Shown here: piece by piece, positions 1 to 8,674 of the stretch
Layout: the number at the start of each line of letters is the position of its first letter
Position numbering within the stretch: the first letter of the stretch is position 1
Source of the DNA: Pseudoalteromonas haloplanktis ATCC 14393
GTDB taxonomy: Bacteria > Pseudomonadota > Gammaproteobacteria > Enterobacterales > Alteromonadaceae
Length of the DNA: 64,000 nt
NCBI RefSeq assembly: GCF_000238355.1
Contig: NZ_AHCA01000002.1
Location: 62,001-126,000 of the forward strand
Direction of reading: 5' to 3'
Notes under the pieces: model-generated
What the model was told of the DNA's origin: nothing
Seen by the model: only the letters and a program-made list of their open reading frames with translations
The model's database searches: none
Position numbers and translations under genes: made by a program

Positions 1-2232
1 GGCTGTACGGCCCATCTGGCGCACACCCTTGAACTTAATTTCCGGGTTACCGTTTTCGTCAAGCACTGGGTTACCGTTTTCATCTAATACCGGTGACTCT
101 TCTGCTTCTTTAAAGCGTACCACTTTACCTGCATCGGTAAATAGCATGATTTCATTGCTACCATCGGTAATATCAACACCGATGAGGCTATCACCTTCAT
201 TCAGATTAACAGCGATAATACCACTTGCACGCTGGCGACTGTATGCAGTTAATGGCGTTTTCTTAACCGTACCGAATGCAGTTGCCATAAAGATGTATTT
301 ATCTTCTTCGTACTCACGTACTGGTAAGATTGCAGTAATACGTTCATCTGCTTCAAGTGGCAATAAGTTAACAATTGGCTTACCACGCGCAGCACGGCTT
401 GCAAGCGGTAATTGATACACTTTAAGCCAGTATAAGCGCCCTGCCGTTGAGAAACATAAAATAGTATCGTGAGTGTTCGCAACCAGTAGACGCTCGATGA
501 AATCTTCATCTTTCATCTTGGTTGCTGACTTACCTTTACCACCACGACGTTGTGCTTCGTAATCAGACAATGGCTGATACTTCACATATCCTTCGTGTGA
601 TAAGGTTACGACTACATCTTCTTCTGTGATCAAGTCTTCAAGGCTAATATCGTGAGCCGCGGCATTAATTTCTGTACGACGCTCATCACCGTATTGCTCT
701 TTAATTTCAACAAGCTCATCGCGAATAACTTCCATTAAACGCTCAGGAGAAGCAAGAATATATAAAAGCTCAGCAATTAAATCTAATAACGTTTGGTATT
801 CGCTTAGAATCTTTTCATGCTCAAGGCCGGTTAGCTTGTGTAGACGTAAATCTAGGATAGCTTGGGCTTGTTGCTCAGAAATATAATACTGACCATCACG
901 AATACCCAAGTCATCAGCTAACCAATCAGGACGTGCGACATTGGCTTCGCCCGCTTTTTCAAGCATGGCTTTAACATTACCCAATTCCCACGGACGTGAT
1001 GCTAAGGCAACTTTTGCTTCGGCTGGCGTAGGTGAGTTACGAATAAGCTCGATAATTGGGTCGATGTTAGCAAGGGCGATTGCTAAACCTTCAAGCATGT
1101 GCGCGCGATCACGGGCTTTACGTAAATCAAATACCGTACGGCGGGTAACAACTTCGCGGCGATGAATAATAAACTCTTCAAGCATTTCTTTTAAGTTGAA
1201 ACACTTAGGTTGATTGTTGATCAGCGCAACCATATTCATACCAAACACAGTTTGTAACTGCGTTTGTGCATAAAGATTGTTTAAGATTACTTCGCCTACG
1301 TCACCACGTTTGATCTCAATAACGATACGCATACCGTCTTTATCTGATTCATCACGTAATGCGCTAATTCCCTCGATCTTCTTCTCTTTAACAAGCTCAG
1401 CAATTTTTTCTATTAAACGGGCTTTATTAACTTGATAAGGAATTTCGTGAACAATGATCGTTTCGCGACCACTTTTCTCATCCACTTCAATCTCAGCACG
1501 GGCACGCATGTACACTTTACCACGACCCGTTAAATAGGCTTGTTCAATGCCTTTTTTACCGTTAATAATCGCCGCAGTTGGGAAATCTGGACCCGGGATA
1601 TATTCCATCAATTCGTGAATGGTCAATTCAGGGTTTTGAATGAGTGCTAAACACCCGTTCACAACTTCTGTTAAGTTATGAGGAGGAATGTTGGTCGCCA
1701 TACCTACGGCAATACCCGAAGAACCATTAACCAATAAGTTAGGTACTTTAGTTGGTAATACGTCAGGAATTTGCTCTGTACCATCATAGTTAGGCACAAA
1801 ATCAACCGTCTCTTTTTCAAGATCTGCTAATAGCTCATGAGACATTTTCGCCATACGAACTTCGGTATAACGCATTGCTGCTGCAGAATCACCATCAACA
1901 GAACCAAAGTTACCTTGGCCGTCAACTAACATATAACGTAAAGAGAAAGGCTGAGCCATACGTACAATGGTGTCGTACACTGCGCTATCGCCATGGGGAT
2001 GGTATTTACCAATTACGTCACCAACCACACGGGCTGATTTTTTGTAAGGCTTATTCCAATCATTATTAAGCTCGTTCATAGCAAATAAAACGCGGCGGTG
2101 AACAGGTTTTAATCCATCACGTACGTCTGGCAGTGCTCGTCCTACGATTACGCTCATTGCGTAATCTAAATAGGAGTTTTTTAACTCGTCTTCAATATTG
2201 ACTGGCAGAATTTCATTGGCGAAATCAGTCAT
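1..2232 (-). CDS. gyrA: DNA gyrase subunit A (partial, C-terminus beyond left edge)
   Basis: GyrA is the DNA-breaking subunit of gyrase, the type II topoisomerase that introduces negative supercoils. The frame is open from the ATG at 2232 to base 1 (744 codons), so the last part of the C-terminal beta-pinwheel domain is missing. The N-terminus reads [18 protein letters not shown]; the catalytic tyrosine is Y122 in [10 protein letters not shown]. Quinolone-determining positions are S83 and D87, the residues usual in susceptible strains. A likely ribosome site AAGGA lies about 11 nt before the ATG. Residues 716-731 carry an imperfect tandem octapeptide (LDENGNPV / LDENGNPE) in the C-terminal domain. 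The gene diverges from ubiG. Confidence 0.97.
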   Translation of the reverse strand, partial: MTDFANEILPVNIEDELKNSYLDYAMSVIVGRALPDVRDGLKPVHRRVLFAMNELNNDWNKPYKKSARVVGDVIGKYHPHGDSAVYDTIVRMAQPFSLRYMLVDGQGNFGSVDGDSAAAMRYTEVRMAKMSHELLADLEKETVDFVPNYDGTEQIPDVLPTKVPNLLVNGSSGIAVGMATNIPPHNLTEVVNGCLALIQNPELTIHELMEYIPGPDFPTAAIINGKKGIEQAYLTGRGKVYMRARAEIEVDEKSGRETIIVHEIPYQVNKARLIEKIAELVKEKKIEGISALRDESDKDGMRIVIEIKRGDVGEVILNNLYAQTQLQTVFGMNMVALINNQPKCFNLKEMLEEFIIHRREVVTRRTVFDLRKARDRAHMLEGLAIALANIDPIIELIRNSPTPAEAKVALASRPWELGNVKAMLEKAGEANVARPDWLADDLGIRDGQYYISEQQAQAILDLRLHKLTGLEHEKILSEYQTLLDLIAELLYILASPERLMEVIRDELVEIKEQYGDERRTEINAAAHDISLEDLITEEDVVVTLSHEGYVKYQPLSDYEAQRRGGKGKSATKMKDEDFIERLLVANTHDTILCFSTAGRLYWLKVYQLPLASRAARGKPIVNLLPLEADERITAILPVREYEEDKYIFMATAFGTVKKTPLTAYSRQRASGIIAVNLNEGDSLIGVDITDGSNEIMLFTDAGKVVRFKEAEESPVLDENGNPVLDENGNPEIKFKGVRQMGRTA

Positions 2233-2353
2233 TTGATATCACATTCCTTCAGTATATACCCACAAAGTGCCATATATGGGCGCTTGCGGGTATGTAGTTA
2301 TTATTACCAAGTCATGCTACCACAATTAATTTAAATTTACAGGCGCTAAATCT

Positions 2354-2383
2354 TTGCGATTTATTAATTTCCCCCTATATAAT
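2354..2383 (+). promoter_or_regulatory. Sigma-70-like promoter for ubiG
   Basis: TTGCGA (2354-2359) and a perfect TATAAT (2378-2383) are 18 bp apart. Transcription would start near 2390, so the in-frame upstream start codon at 2354 cannot be in the message. This fixes the ubiG start at 2411. Confidence 0.6.
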
Positions 2384-2410
2384 GGCCTCAGATTGACGAG
2401 GAAGTTTTTT

Positions 2411-3121
2411 ATGACCGAACATCAGAATGTAGATAGTGCAGAAATTGCAAAGTTTGAATCCATCGCGGAGCGATGGTGGGATCGCGAAGGAGAGTTTAAA
2501 CCTCTTCATGAAATTAACCCATTACGCTTAGACTTTATTGCTGATAAAGCCAATGGCTTATTTGATAAAGTAACGCTGGATGTAGGCTGTGGAGGTGGCA
2601 TCCTCAGTGAAAGTATGGCTCGCATGGGCGCACACGTTACCGGCATCGATATGGGCCAAGAGCCATTAACCGTTGCTAAACTACATAGTTTAGAAACCGG
2701 TGTGAAAGTTAACTATATTAAAGTACCTGCTGAACAGTTCGCTACTGAGCACCCTGCTCGCTTTGATACTATAACTTGCATGGAAATGTTAGAGCATGTT
2801 CCTGATCCTGCTTCTATCATTCAAGCAGTAGCCACCTTAGCAAAACCTGGTGCCGATGTATTTTTTTCTACCCTTAATAAAACCCCCAAAGCGTATCTGT
2901 ATGCCATTATTGGTGCAGAAAAGTTATTGAAGATGGTGCCAGAAGGCACACACGATCACAAAAAATTTATCAAACCTGCACAACTTATTGCATGGGCAGA
3001 ACAAGCGGGACTTAAAGTACGAACGAGTGCTGGTCTAAGCTATAACCCACTATCAAAGCAATACAGTTTAAATACCGATGTTAGCGTTAATTATATTCTC
3101 CACTTTGAGAAACTTGCGTAA
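2411..3121 (+). CDS. ubiG: Ubiquinone biosynthesis O-methyltransferase UbiG
   Basis: UbiG is the SAM-dependent methyltransferase that performs both O-methylations in ubiquinone synthesis. The 236-residue product is close in length to the E. coli enzyme (240). The SAM-binding motif I is [15 protein letters not shown], followed by the family motif [11 protein letters not shown] and FFSTLN. The start ATG at 2411 has GAGGAAG about 7 nt upstream and lies just after a good promoter; a longer reading to 2354 would run through that promoter. The stop overlaps the next start (TAATG), so the downstream phosphatase is translationally coupled. Confidence 0.95.
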   Translation: MTEHQNVDSAEIAKFESIAERWWDREGEFKPLHEINPLRLDFIADKANGLFDKVTLDVGCGGGILSESMARMGAHVTGIDMGQEPLTVAKLHSLETGVKVNYIKVPAEQFATEHPARFDTITCMEMLEHVPDPASIIQAVATLAKPGADVFFSTLNKTPKAYLYAIIGAEKLLKMVPEGTHDHKKFIKPAQLIAWAEQAGLKVRTSAGLSYNPLSKQYSLNTDVSVNYILHFEKLA

Positions 3122-3804
3122 TGGCTGGGTTTAATACAGCAGCACCTGCAATTGATTACGATGCTTTTATTTTTGATCTTGACGGTACACTGCTCGACAC
3201 TGCAGATGATTTAGGTGCCGCACTGAATAACGTATTAATAGATCATAACTTTCCAGCTGTAGATTCACATATCTATCGCCCTGCGGCTTCTAATGGCGCT
3301 ATGGCTCTACTCGAAGCGGGATTCGGGCAGCATTGGCATAACCAAACTAAACAAATGGATTTACGCCAGCAATTACTTGATTCATACGCTGATAATATTG
3401 CCACCCATAGTCAGTGTTTCACAGGTATTGCACAGTTATTGATTGCACTTGAACAACAGCAGATCAAATGGGGGATCATGACCAATAAGCCTGAATTTTT
3501 GACTACCCCTTTAGTCGCCGCAATCACTGAGCTAAATGATGCACAGGCAATCGTGTGTGGCGACACTTTAAATGTGGCAAAACCCTCACCGTTACCTTTA
3601 CTGCATACAGCGCAACTATTAGATGTAGATCCAAGCCGCTGCTTGTACATTGGTGATGCCGAGCGCGACATTATTGCAGCTAAAGCAGCGAACATGCACA
3701 GTGCCACAGCTTTGTGGGGCTATATACCCAGTGAAGAGGAAGCACTGAGCTGGCAAGCTGATTTTAATTGGCAGTCACCCATTGATGCATTTAACCATAT
3801 ATAG
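3121..3804 (+). CDS. HAD-family phosphatase (phosphoglycolate phosphatase Gph or MurNAc-6-phosphate phosphatase MupP type)
   Basis: This 227-residue HAD hydrolase has motif I IFDLDGTLLDT (nucleophile Asp in DLDGT), motif II MTNKP, the lysine of motif III (VAKPSP) and motif IV YIGDAERD. It begins at the last base of the ubiG stop codon, so the two are co-transcribed. Phosphoglycolate phosphatases share this architecture, but in Pseudomonas the HAD gene next to ubiG is MupP, which dephosphorylates MurNAc-6-phosphate in cell-wall recycling. The sequence alone does not decide between the substrates, so no symbol is given. The stop codon lies inside a palindrome that resembles an NrdR box. Confidence 0.85.
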   Translation: MAGFNTAAPAIDYDAFIFDLDGTLLDTADDLGAALNNVLIDHNFPAVDSHIYRPAASNGAMALLEAGFGQHWHNQTKQMDLRQQLLDSYADNIATHSQCFTGIAQLLIALEQQQIKWGIMTNKPEFLTTPLVAAITELNDAQAIVCGDTLNVAKPSPLPLLHTAQLLDVDPSRCLYIGDAERDIIAAKAANMHSATALWGYIPSEEEALSWQADFNWQSPIDAFNHI

Positions 3805-3807
3805 TGG
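3792..3807. promoter_or_regulatory. NrdR box-like palindrome, distal
   Basis: TAACCATATATAGTGG matches about 12 of 16 positions of the NrdR box (ACACwATATATwGTGT type). It overlaps the stop codon of the HAD phosphatase. A second box begins exactly 31 bp downstream, the spacing of roughly three helical turns expected for tandem NrdR boxes. The two sites also form a 13-bp inverted repeat (3797-3809 with 3821-3833), so a hairpin is the alternative reading. Confidence 0.6.
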
Positions 3808-3822
3808 TTTACTAAAAATTAA

Positions 3823-3838
3823 CCACTATATATTGTGA
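3823..3838. promoter_or_regulatory. NrdR box-like palindrome, proximal
   Basis: CCACTATATATTGTGA matches about 14 of 16 positions of the NrdR consensus. NrdR represses ribonucleotide reductase operons, and nrdA is the next gene downstream. The site is unusually far (about 370 bp) from the nrdA start codon, implying a long leader if this is the only promoter. Confidence 0.65.
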
Positions 3839-3998
3839 CCGTGTTATTTTTTGCACATTGTTTGCTGATAAAAAAAGCAGCTTAAATTTATTTTTAAAAT
3901 GGTTAAATTTAATAGATCATGAGTTGATTTTTATAAATTTCATTTTAATCAGATGGTCAAAGGTTAATGGCTACTAACACAAACGTGTTATCCCGAAG

Positions 3999-4007
3999 TT
4001 ATCCACA
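3999..4007 (+). promoter_or_regulatory. DnaA box upstream of nrdA
   Basis: TTATCCACA is a perfect consensus DnaA box. A weaker relative (TTATCCCGA, 3988-3996) sits directly upstream. In E. coli the nrdAB promoter region is bound by DnaA, so this fits replication-linked control. The rest of the 401-bp gap (3805-4205) shows no gene; the stretch before nrdA is very AT-rich. Confidence 0.55.
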
Positions 4008-4205
4008 ATGTGGGGCATTTATGCCCCTTGCAAATGATCGCATACCACACTATCTTGTGATCCAGAGTTTGATGAACACCAGATGTTGTGGCTAAATGTT
4101 ATTCAATTAAATTCGCACTAGAATAGTCTTATGACAATAAAATATTTATTCTAAGCAAAATGTATCACTAAAAAATTTTATATCCCAAGGAATACAGGCA
4201 AAACT

Positions 4206-6488
4206 ATGAACCAACAGCTATCTGTAAGCAAACGTGACGGCCGTAAAGAGTCACTTGATTTAGATAAAATCCATCGCGTTATTGCTTGGGCCGCCGAAGG
4301 TCTAAATAATGTGTCTGTCTCACAAGTTGAGCTAAAATCACACATCCAGTTTTATGATGGCATTCGTACTGAAGACATCCATGAAACGATTATTAAGGCA
4401 GCCGCTGATCAGATCTCAAAAGAGTCTCCAGATTATCAATACTTAGCCGCCCGTTTAGCCGTATTCCATTTACGCAAAAAAGCCTATGGTCAATTTGAGC
4501 CGCCACGCTTATACGATCACATCGTGAAACTTGTTGAAGATAAGCGTTATGATGCTCATCTACTTGCCGATTACACCGAGCAAGAAATTGATCAACTCGA
4601 TGAATACCTAGATCATGCACGCGATTTAAACTTCAGCTACGCTGCAGTTAAGCAGCTTGAAGGCAAATATTTAGTGCAAAACCGCGTAACAGGCGAAATT
4701 TATGAAAGCGCACAGTTTTTATATATTCTGGTTGCCGCAAGTTTATTCTCTGATTACCCAAAAGAAACACGTTTAGATTACATCAAGCGTTTTTATGATG
4801 CGGTATCAATGTTTAAGATTTCACTACCTACGCCAATTATGGCGGGGGTACGTACACCTACTCGTCAATTTAGTTCATGTGTCCTCATTGAGTGTGGTGA
4901 CAGCCTAGATTCTATCAATGCCACGTCTTCAGCGATCGTTAAATATGTATCACAACGCGCAGGGATTGGTATTAATGCCGGTCGTATTCGTGCACTTGGC
5001 AGCCCTATTCGCAATGGCGAAGCGTATCACACAGGTTGTATTCCTTTTTATAAGCACTTTCAAACAGCAGTTAAGAGCTGTTCACAAGGTGGTGTACGCG
5101 GTGGTGCAGCCACCCTTTTCTACCCACTATGGCATTTAGAAGTTGAAAACTTATTAGTGCTTAAAAATAACCGTGGGGTTGATGATAACCGTGTTCGTCA
5201 TTTAGATTACGGTGTGCAGTTCAATAAGCTAATGTACGCGCGTTTGATCAAAGATGATTACATTACATTATTTAGCCCATCAGACGTTCCAGGCCTGTAC
5301 GACGCTTTTTTTGAAGACCAAGATGAGTTCGACCGTCTTTATGTTCAGTATGAGCAAGATGAGTCAATACGTAAAAAACGCATTAAAGCGATTGAGTTAT
5401 TCTCAATGTTTGCTCAAGAGCGTGCTAGCACCGGACGTATTTATTTACAAAATGTTGACCACTGTAATACACACAGCCCATTTATCGCTAAAGTTGCGCC
5501 AATTCGTCAATCTAACTTATGTTTAGAAATTGCCTTACCAACTAAACCGCTTAGCAATGTAAATGATGAAGAAGGCGAAATCGCCCTGTGTACGCTATCA
5601 GCCTTTAACTTAGGTGCGATTGAGTCTCTTGATGAACTTGAAGAATTAGCAGAGCTTGCCGTACGCGCCTTAGATAACTTACTTGATTTCCAAGACTACC
5701 CAGTTCCTGCGGCAAGAAATGCCACTATGGGTCGTCGTACTTTAGGAATAGGTGTGATCAACTATGCCTATTATCTTGCTAAAAACGGTAAGCGTTATTC
5801 TGATGGCAGTGCGAATGCACTAACGCATAAAACGTTCGAAGCGATTCAATATTATTTGATGAAAGCGTCAAATGAGCTTGCGAAAGAACGTGGTGCCTGC
5901 CCTAAGTTTAACGAAACCACTTATTCACAAGGGATCATGCCGACTGATACTTACAAGCGTGATTTAGATAAAATTTGTGATGAACCACTGCATTTAGATT
6001 GGGATACGTTACGTGCCAATATTAAAGAACATGGTATGCGTAATTCAACGTTATCTGCGTTAATGCCGTCTGAAACATCATCGCAAATTTCAAATGCAAC
6101 CAATGGTATTGAGCCACCTCGCGGCCATATCAGTGTTAAAGCCAGTAAAGATGGTATTTTAAAACAGGTTGTTCCAGAATATGAGCGTTTAAAAGACAAC
6201 TATGAACTATTGTGGGATATCCCATCAAATAAAGGTTACATAGAACTTGTTGGTATCATGCAAAAGTTTGTTGATCAAACTATCTCTGCAAATACTAACT
6301 ATGATCCAAGTAAGTTCGAAGGTGGTAAAGTACCTATGAAGGTATTGCTGCAAGACTTATTAGGTGCATACAAACTTGGCGTTAAAACCCTTTACTATCA
6401 CAACACCCGTGATGGCGCATCAGATGCACAAGATGATACACCGGAGCTGGAAGATGATGATTGTGCAGGCGGCGCGTGTAAAATTTAA
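4206..6488 (+). CDS. nrdA: Ribonucleoside-diphosphate reductase 1 alpha subunit NrdA
   Basis: This is the catalytic large subunit of class Ia ribonucleotide reductase, which makes dNDPs from NDPs. The 760-residue length matches E. coli NrdA (761). An N-terminal ATP-cone (about residues 5-95) gives allosteric activity control. Active-site pieces are visible: the redox cysteine in SSCVLI, the N-x-C-x-E motif in SNLCLE, the second redox cysteine in ALCTLS, and the C-terminal relay pair in CAGGACKI. A ribosome site CAAGGA lies upstream of the ATG. NrdB and the ferredoxin YfaE follow in the same operon. Confidence 0.98.
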   Translation: MNQQLSVSKRDGRKESLDLDKIHRVIAWAAEGLNNVSVSQVELKSHIQFYDGIRTEDIHETIIKAAADQISKESPDYQYLAARLAVFHLRKKAYGQFEPPRLYDHIVKLVEDKRYDAHLLADYTEQEIDQLDEYLDHARDLNFSYAAVKQLEGKYLVQNRVTGEIYESAQFLYILVAASLFSDYPKETRLDYIKRFYDAVSMFKISLPTPIMAGVRTPTRQFSSCVLIECGDSLDSINATSSAIVKYVSQRAGIGINAGRIRALGSPIRNGEAYHTGCIPFYKHFQTAVKSCSQGGVRGGAATLFYPLWHLEVENLLVLKNNRGVDDNRVRHLDYGVQFNKLMYARLIKDDYITLFSPSDVPGLYDAFFEDQDEFDRLYVQYEQDESIRKKRIKAIELFSMFAQERASTGRIYLQNVDHCNTHSPFIAKVAPIRQSNLCLEIALPTKPLSNVNDEEGEIALCTLSAFNLGAIESLDELEELAELAVRALDNLLDFQDYPVPAARNATMGRRTLGIGVINYAYYLAKNGKRYSDGSANALTHKTFEAIQYYLMKASNELAKERGACPKFNETTYSQGIMPTDTYKRDLDKICDEPLHLDWDTLRANIKEHGMRNSTLSALMPSETSSQISNATNGIEPPRGHISVKASKDGILKQVVPEYERLKDNYELLWDIPSNKGYIELVGIMQKFVDQTISANTNYDPSKFEGGKVPMKVLLQDLLGAYKLGVKTLYYHNTRDGASDAQDDTPELEDDDCAGGACKI

Positions 6489-6510
6489 TCAATACTAATT
6501 ATAAATTGGA

Positions 6511-6529
6511 AGCGGGCTATACGCCCGCT
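6511..6529 (+). other. GC-rich hairpin in the nrdA-nrdB spacer
   Basis: AGCGGGC and GCCCGCT form a perfect 7-bp stem with a 5-nt loop in the 69-bp gap. There is no immediate T-run; a six-T run follows about 12 nt later, just before nrdB. It may slow exonucleases or attenuate nrdB; function is inferred. Confidence 0.55.
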
Positions 6530-6557
6530 TTACCCTGTTCGTTTTTTGAGTGATCTT

Positions 6558-7688
6558 ATGTCTTATACTACTTTTAGTCGAAACCATAATAACCAATTAC
6601 AAGAACCGATGTTTTTCGGCCAAACCGTTAACGTATCGCGTTATGATCAACAGAAGTACCCTATCTTCGAAAAGTTAATTGAAAAACAACTGTCGTTCTT
6701 TTGGCGTCCTGAAGAAGTCGATGTGAGTAAAGACCGCTTAGATTTTCAAGCCCTACCAGAGCACGAAAAACATATATTCCTGAGTAACTTAAAATACCAA
6801 ACTTTACTTGATAGTGTACAGGGGCGTTCACCCAATGTGGCACTACTGCCTATCGTATCAATCCCAGAGCTTGAAACTTGGATTGAAACATGGGCGTTTA
6901 GTGAAACAATCCATAGTCGCTCGTACACCCATATCATTCGTAACGTAACGCAATCACCTGAACTTATTTTTGATGACATCGTCAGTAACGATAAGATCAG
7001 CGAACGTGCTGATGCCGTAACTAAGTATTATGATGAGCTGATCAATAAAGTCGCTATTTACAACTTATATGGTGAAGGCAAACATACCCTCAATGGTGAG
7101 ACTGTTCATATCAGCTTATTTGAACTTAAAAAGCTGTTATACCTTGCCATGATGTCTGTAAACATTCTTGAAGCAATTCGCTTTTATGTCAGTTTTGCCT
7201 GCTCATTCGCCTTTGCAGAGCGTGAATTGATGGAAGGTAATGCAAAAATTATCAAGCTTATCGCTCGCGATGAAGCCCTTCACCTATCAGGTACTCAGCA
7301 TATTCTTAACATAATGCAAGATGGTAAAGACGATCCAGAGATGGCTATCGTTGCTGCGCAGTGTCGTGATGAAGCAATCAAGATGTTTGTGGATGCGGCT
7401 GAGCAGGAAAAAGAATGGGCAGAATACTTATTTAAAGATGGTTCAATGATTGGCTTAAACAAAGACATTTTATGTCAATACGTTGAATACATCACCAACG
7501 CACGTATGAGTGCGGTAGGCTTGCCAACACAATTCAAAACCAGCAGCAACCCTATTCCATGGATCAACTCATGGCTCGTGTCTGACAATGTACAAGTTGC
7601 CCCACAAGAAGCTGAGATCAGCTCTTATCTTGTTGGTCAAATTGATTCGCAAGTTGATGCGTCTGACTTTGGTGACTTTGATCTCTAA
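6558..7688 (+). CDS. nrdB: Ribonucleoside-diphosphate reductase 1 beta subunit NrdB
   Basis: NrdB is the radical-generating small subunit, carrying a diiron site and a stable tyrosyl radical. Starting at the ATG of [13 protein letters not shown] gives 376 residues, exactly the E. coli length and N-terminus; a TTG four codons upstream is less likely. Family segments [32 protein letters not shown] and ARDEALH contain iron ligands. The C-terminus ([13 protein letters not shown]) is the acidic tail that docks to NrdA. The stop overlaps the yfaE start (TAATG). Confidence 0.97.
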   Translation: MSYTTFSRNHNNQLQEPMFFGQTVNVSRYDQQKYPIFEKLIEKQLSFFWRPEEVDVSKDRLDFQALPEHEKHIFLSNLKYQTLLDSVQGRSPNVALLPIVSIPELETWIETWAFSETIHSRSYTHIIRNVTQSPELIFDDIVSNDKISERADAVTKYYDELINKVAIYNLYGEGKHTLNGETVHISLFELKKLLYLAMMSVNILEAIRFYVSFACSFAFAERELMEGNAKIIKLIARDEALHLSGTQHILNIMQDGKDDPEMAIVAAQCRDEAIKMFVDAAEQEKEWAEYLFKDGSMIGLNKDILCQYVEYITNARMSAVGLPTQFKTSSNPIPWINSWLVSDNVQVAPQEAEISSYLVGQIDSQVDASDFGDFDL

Positions 7689-7960
7689 TGAGCAGCAACA
7701 AAACTGCAAAGGTTTACTTTGCAGATAACAGCCAGTGCGTTGAATTTAGCACTGGCTGCCATTCCCTTTTAGACTGCCTTGAACAACAGCAATATGATAT
7801 CCCTTTTCAATGCCGAGAAGGCTATTGCGGTGCTTGTCGCGCAACACTTAGCCAAGGACAAGTTATTTACAATGAAGAGCCGCTTGCGTTTGTACGTGAC
7901 GGAGAAGTGCTACTGTGCTGCTGCAAACCCGATGGTGACATTACTCTGAGCTTTAAATAA
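7688..7960 (+). CDS. yfaE: 2Fe-2S ferredoxin YfaE-like, NrdB cofactor maintenance
   Basis: This 90-residue plant-type 2Fe-2S ferredoxin has cysteines C42, C47 and C50 in CREGYCGAC and a fourth ligand among C77-C79. In E. coli YfaE reduces NrdB iron and helps regenerate the diferric-tyrosyl radical cofactor. Translational coupling to nrdB (shared A of TAATG) and the short single-domain architecture support the same role here. The run of three consecutive cysteines (77-79) leaves the exact fourth ligand open. Confidence 0.93.
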   Translation: MSSNKTAKVYFADNSQCVEFSTGCHSLLDCLEQQQYDIPFQCREGYCGACRATLSQGQVIYNEEPLAFVRDGEVLLCCCKPDGDITLSFK

Positions 7961-7997
7961 ACCCGCTAGTAGAGAAAAATATTTAAGTCGATTGCTA

Positions 7998-8525
7998 TTA
8001 GTGCCAATCAAATTGTTTTGTTTCATAGCAATGCACTTTATCACTGATCATTAAGCTATTCTCATCGATAATAACATCCCAATTTAAACTACGCGTTAAG
8101 TCCATTTGAATATCATCTACAAACTGTTGATCAATTTCGATAATATGGCTATTTGCAAATAACTTCAAGCGTGACTCAGACTCAGTTAACCACTGACTAT
8201 TGCTTGTCGTTAAAATTAATAATTCGTCGACTTGTTTCGCTATTTTAAAAAGCTGATCAAGATTGGGCTGAGCCACACTTAACCATGTTTTATAATGATC
8301 ATCCAACGCTTGTATACCAACATCTGGCTGCAGTCTATCTGAGAGTTTATTTAGCACCGCATTACTGTCGTAAGACAAAAGGCAATACCCTACTAGCTTT
8401 AAAACAAAATGCTCGAGCGTTTCATTTCTTGTTAACGCGGTGGTAAAAACCTCTTGATGATTTCGCTGCTGACGCAAGTCTGCAATGCTAAATCGTGCTT
8501 TAAAGATCCGGGCTTTATCAGACAT
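7998..8525 (-). CDS. yaeQ: YaeQ family protein
   Basis: This 175-residue protein resembles E. coli YaeQ in length and in segments such as IFKARFSIADL near the N-terminus and the C-terminal core (residues about 130-165). YaeQ proteins have a restriction-endonuclease-like fold; their biochemical role is not settled. The ATG at 8525 is chosen because GGTGA precedes it and the next upstream in-frame codons are only TTG and GTG. The gene diverges from the TonB receptor; the 149-bp gap holds two Zur-box-like palindromes that could also affect this gene. Confidence 0.8.
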   Translation of the reverse strand: MSDKARIFKARFSIADLRQQRNHQEVFTTALTRNETLEHFVLKLVGYCLLSYDSNAVLNKLSDRLQPDVGIQALDDHYKTWLSVAQPNLDQLFKIAKQVDELLILTTSNSQWLTESESRLKLFANSHIIEIDQQFVDDIQMDLTRSLNWDVIIDENSLMISDKVHCYETKQFDWH

Positions 8526-8594
8526 AACATTCACCAAACTAGTGATTATTTCTACTTGAGTATAGCCTTACTAATGAAAATGTGTTTATTTTAA

Positions 8595-8609
8595 AGTTAT
8601 GGTATAACA
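8595..8609. promoter_or_regulatory. Zur box-like palindrome, distal
   Basis: AGTTATGGTATAACA matches 13 of 15 positions of the gammaproteobacterial Zur core TGTTATAnTATAACA (central N counted as a match). It lies between yaeQ and the zinc-type TonB receptor, 38 bp upstream of a better match. Confidence 0.55.
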
Positions 8610-8632
8610 TTATTGATTGGCTGAAATGATGG

Positions 8633-8647
8633 TGTTATATTATATCA
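8633..8647. promoter_or_regulatory. Zur box-like palindrome, proximal
   Basis: TGTTATATTATATCA matches 14 of 15 positions of the Zur core, 27 bp upstream of the receptor ATG. Zur represses high-affinity zinc uptake genes when zinc is ample, which fits the histidine-rich receptor downstream. Confidence 0.7.
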
Positions 8648-8674
8648 CAACATAATAGCCACGATGTAGTAACC

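Noticed and set aside
29-415. 128-codon plus-strand reading frame at the left edge
   Set aside because: It is antisense to gyrA, which is unmistakable; the serine/leucine-rich product reflects reverse-strand codon bias.
2354-2410. N-terminal extension of UbiG by 19 residues
   Set aside because: The extension lies on the TTGCGA and TATAAT promoter elements and lacks similarity to UbiG.
4046-4060. CACACTATCTTGTGA as a third NrdR box before nrdA
   Set aside because: The half-sites match but the centre is two bases too short for a 16-bp NrdR box, and the spacing to the other pair does not fit.
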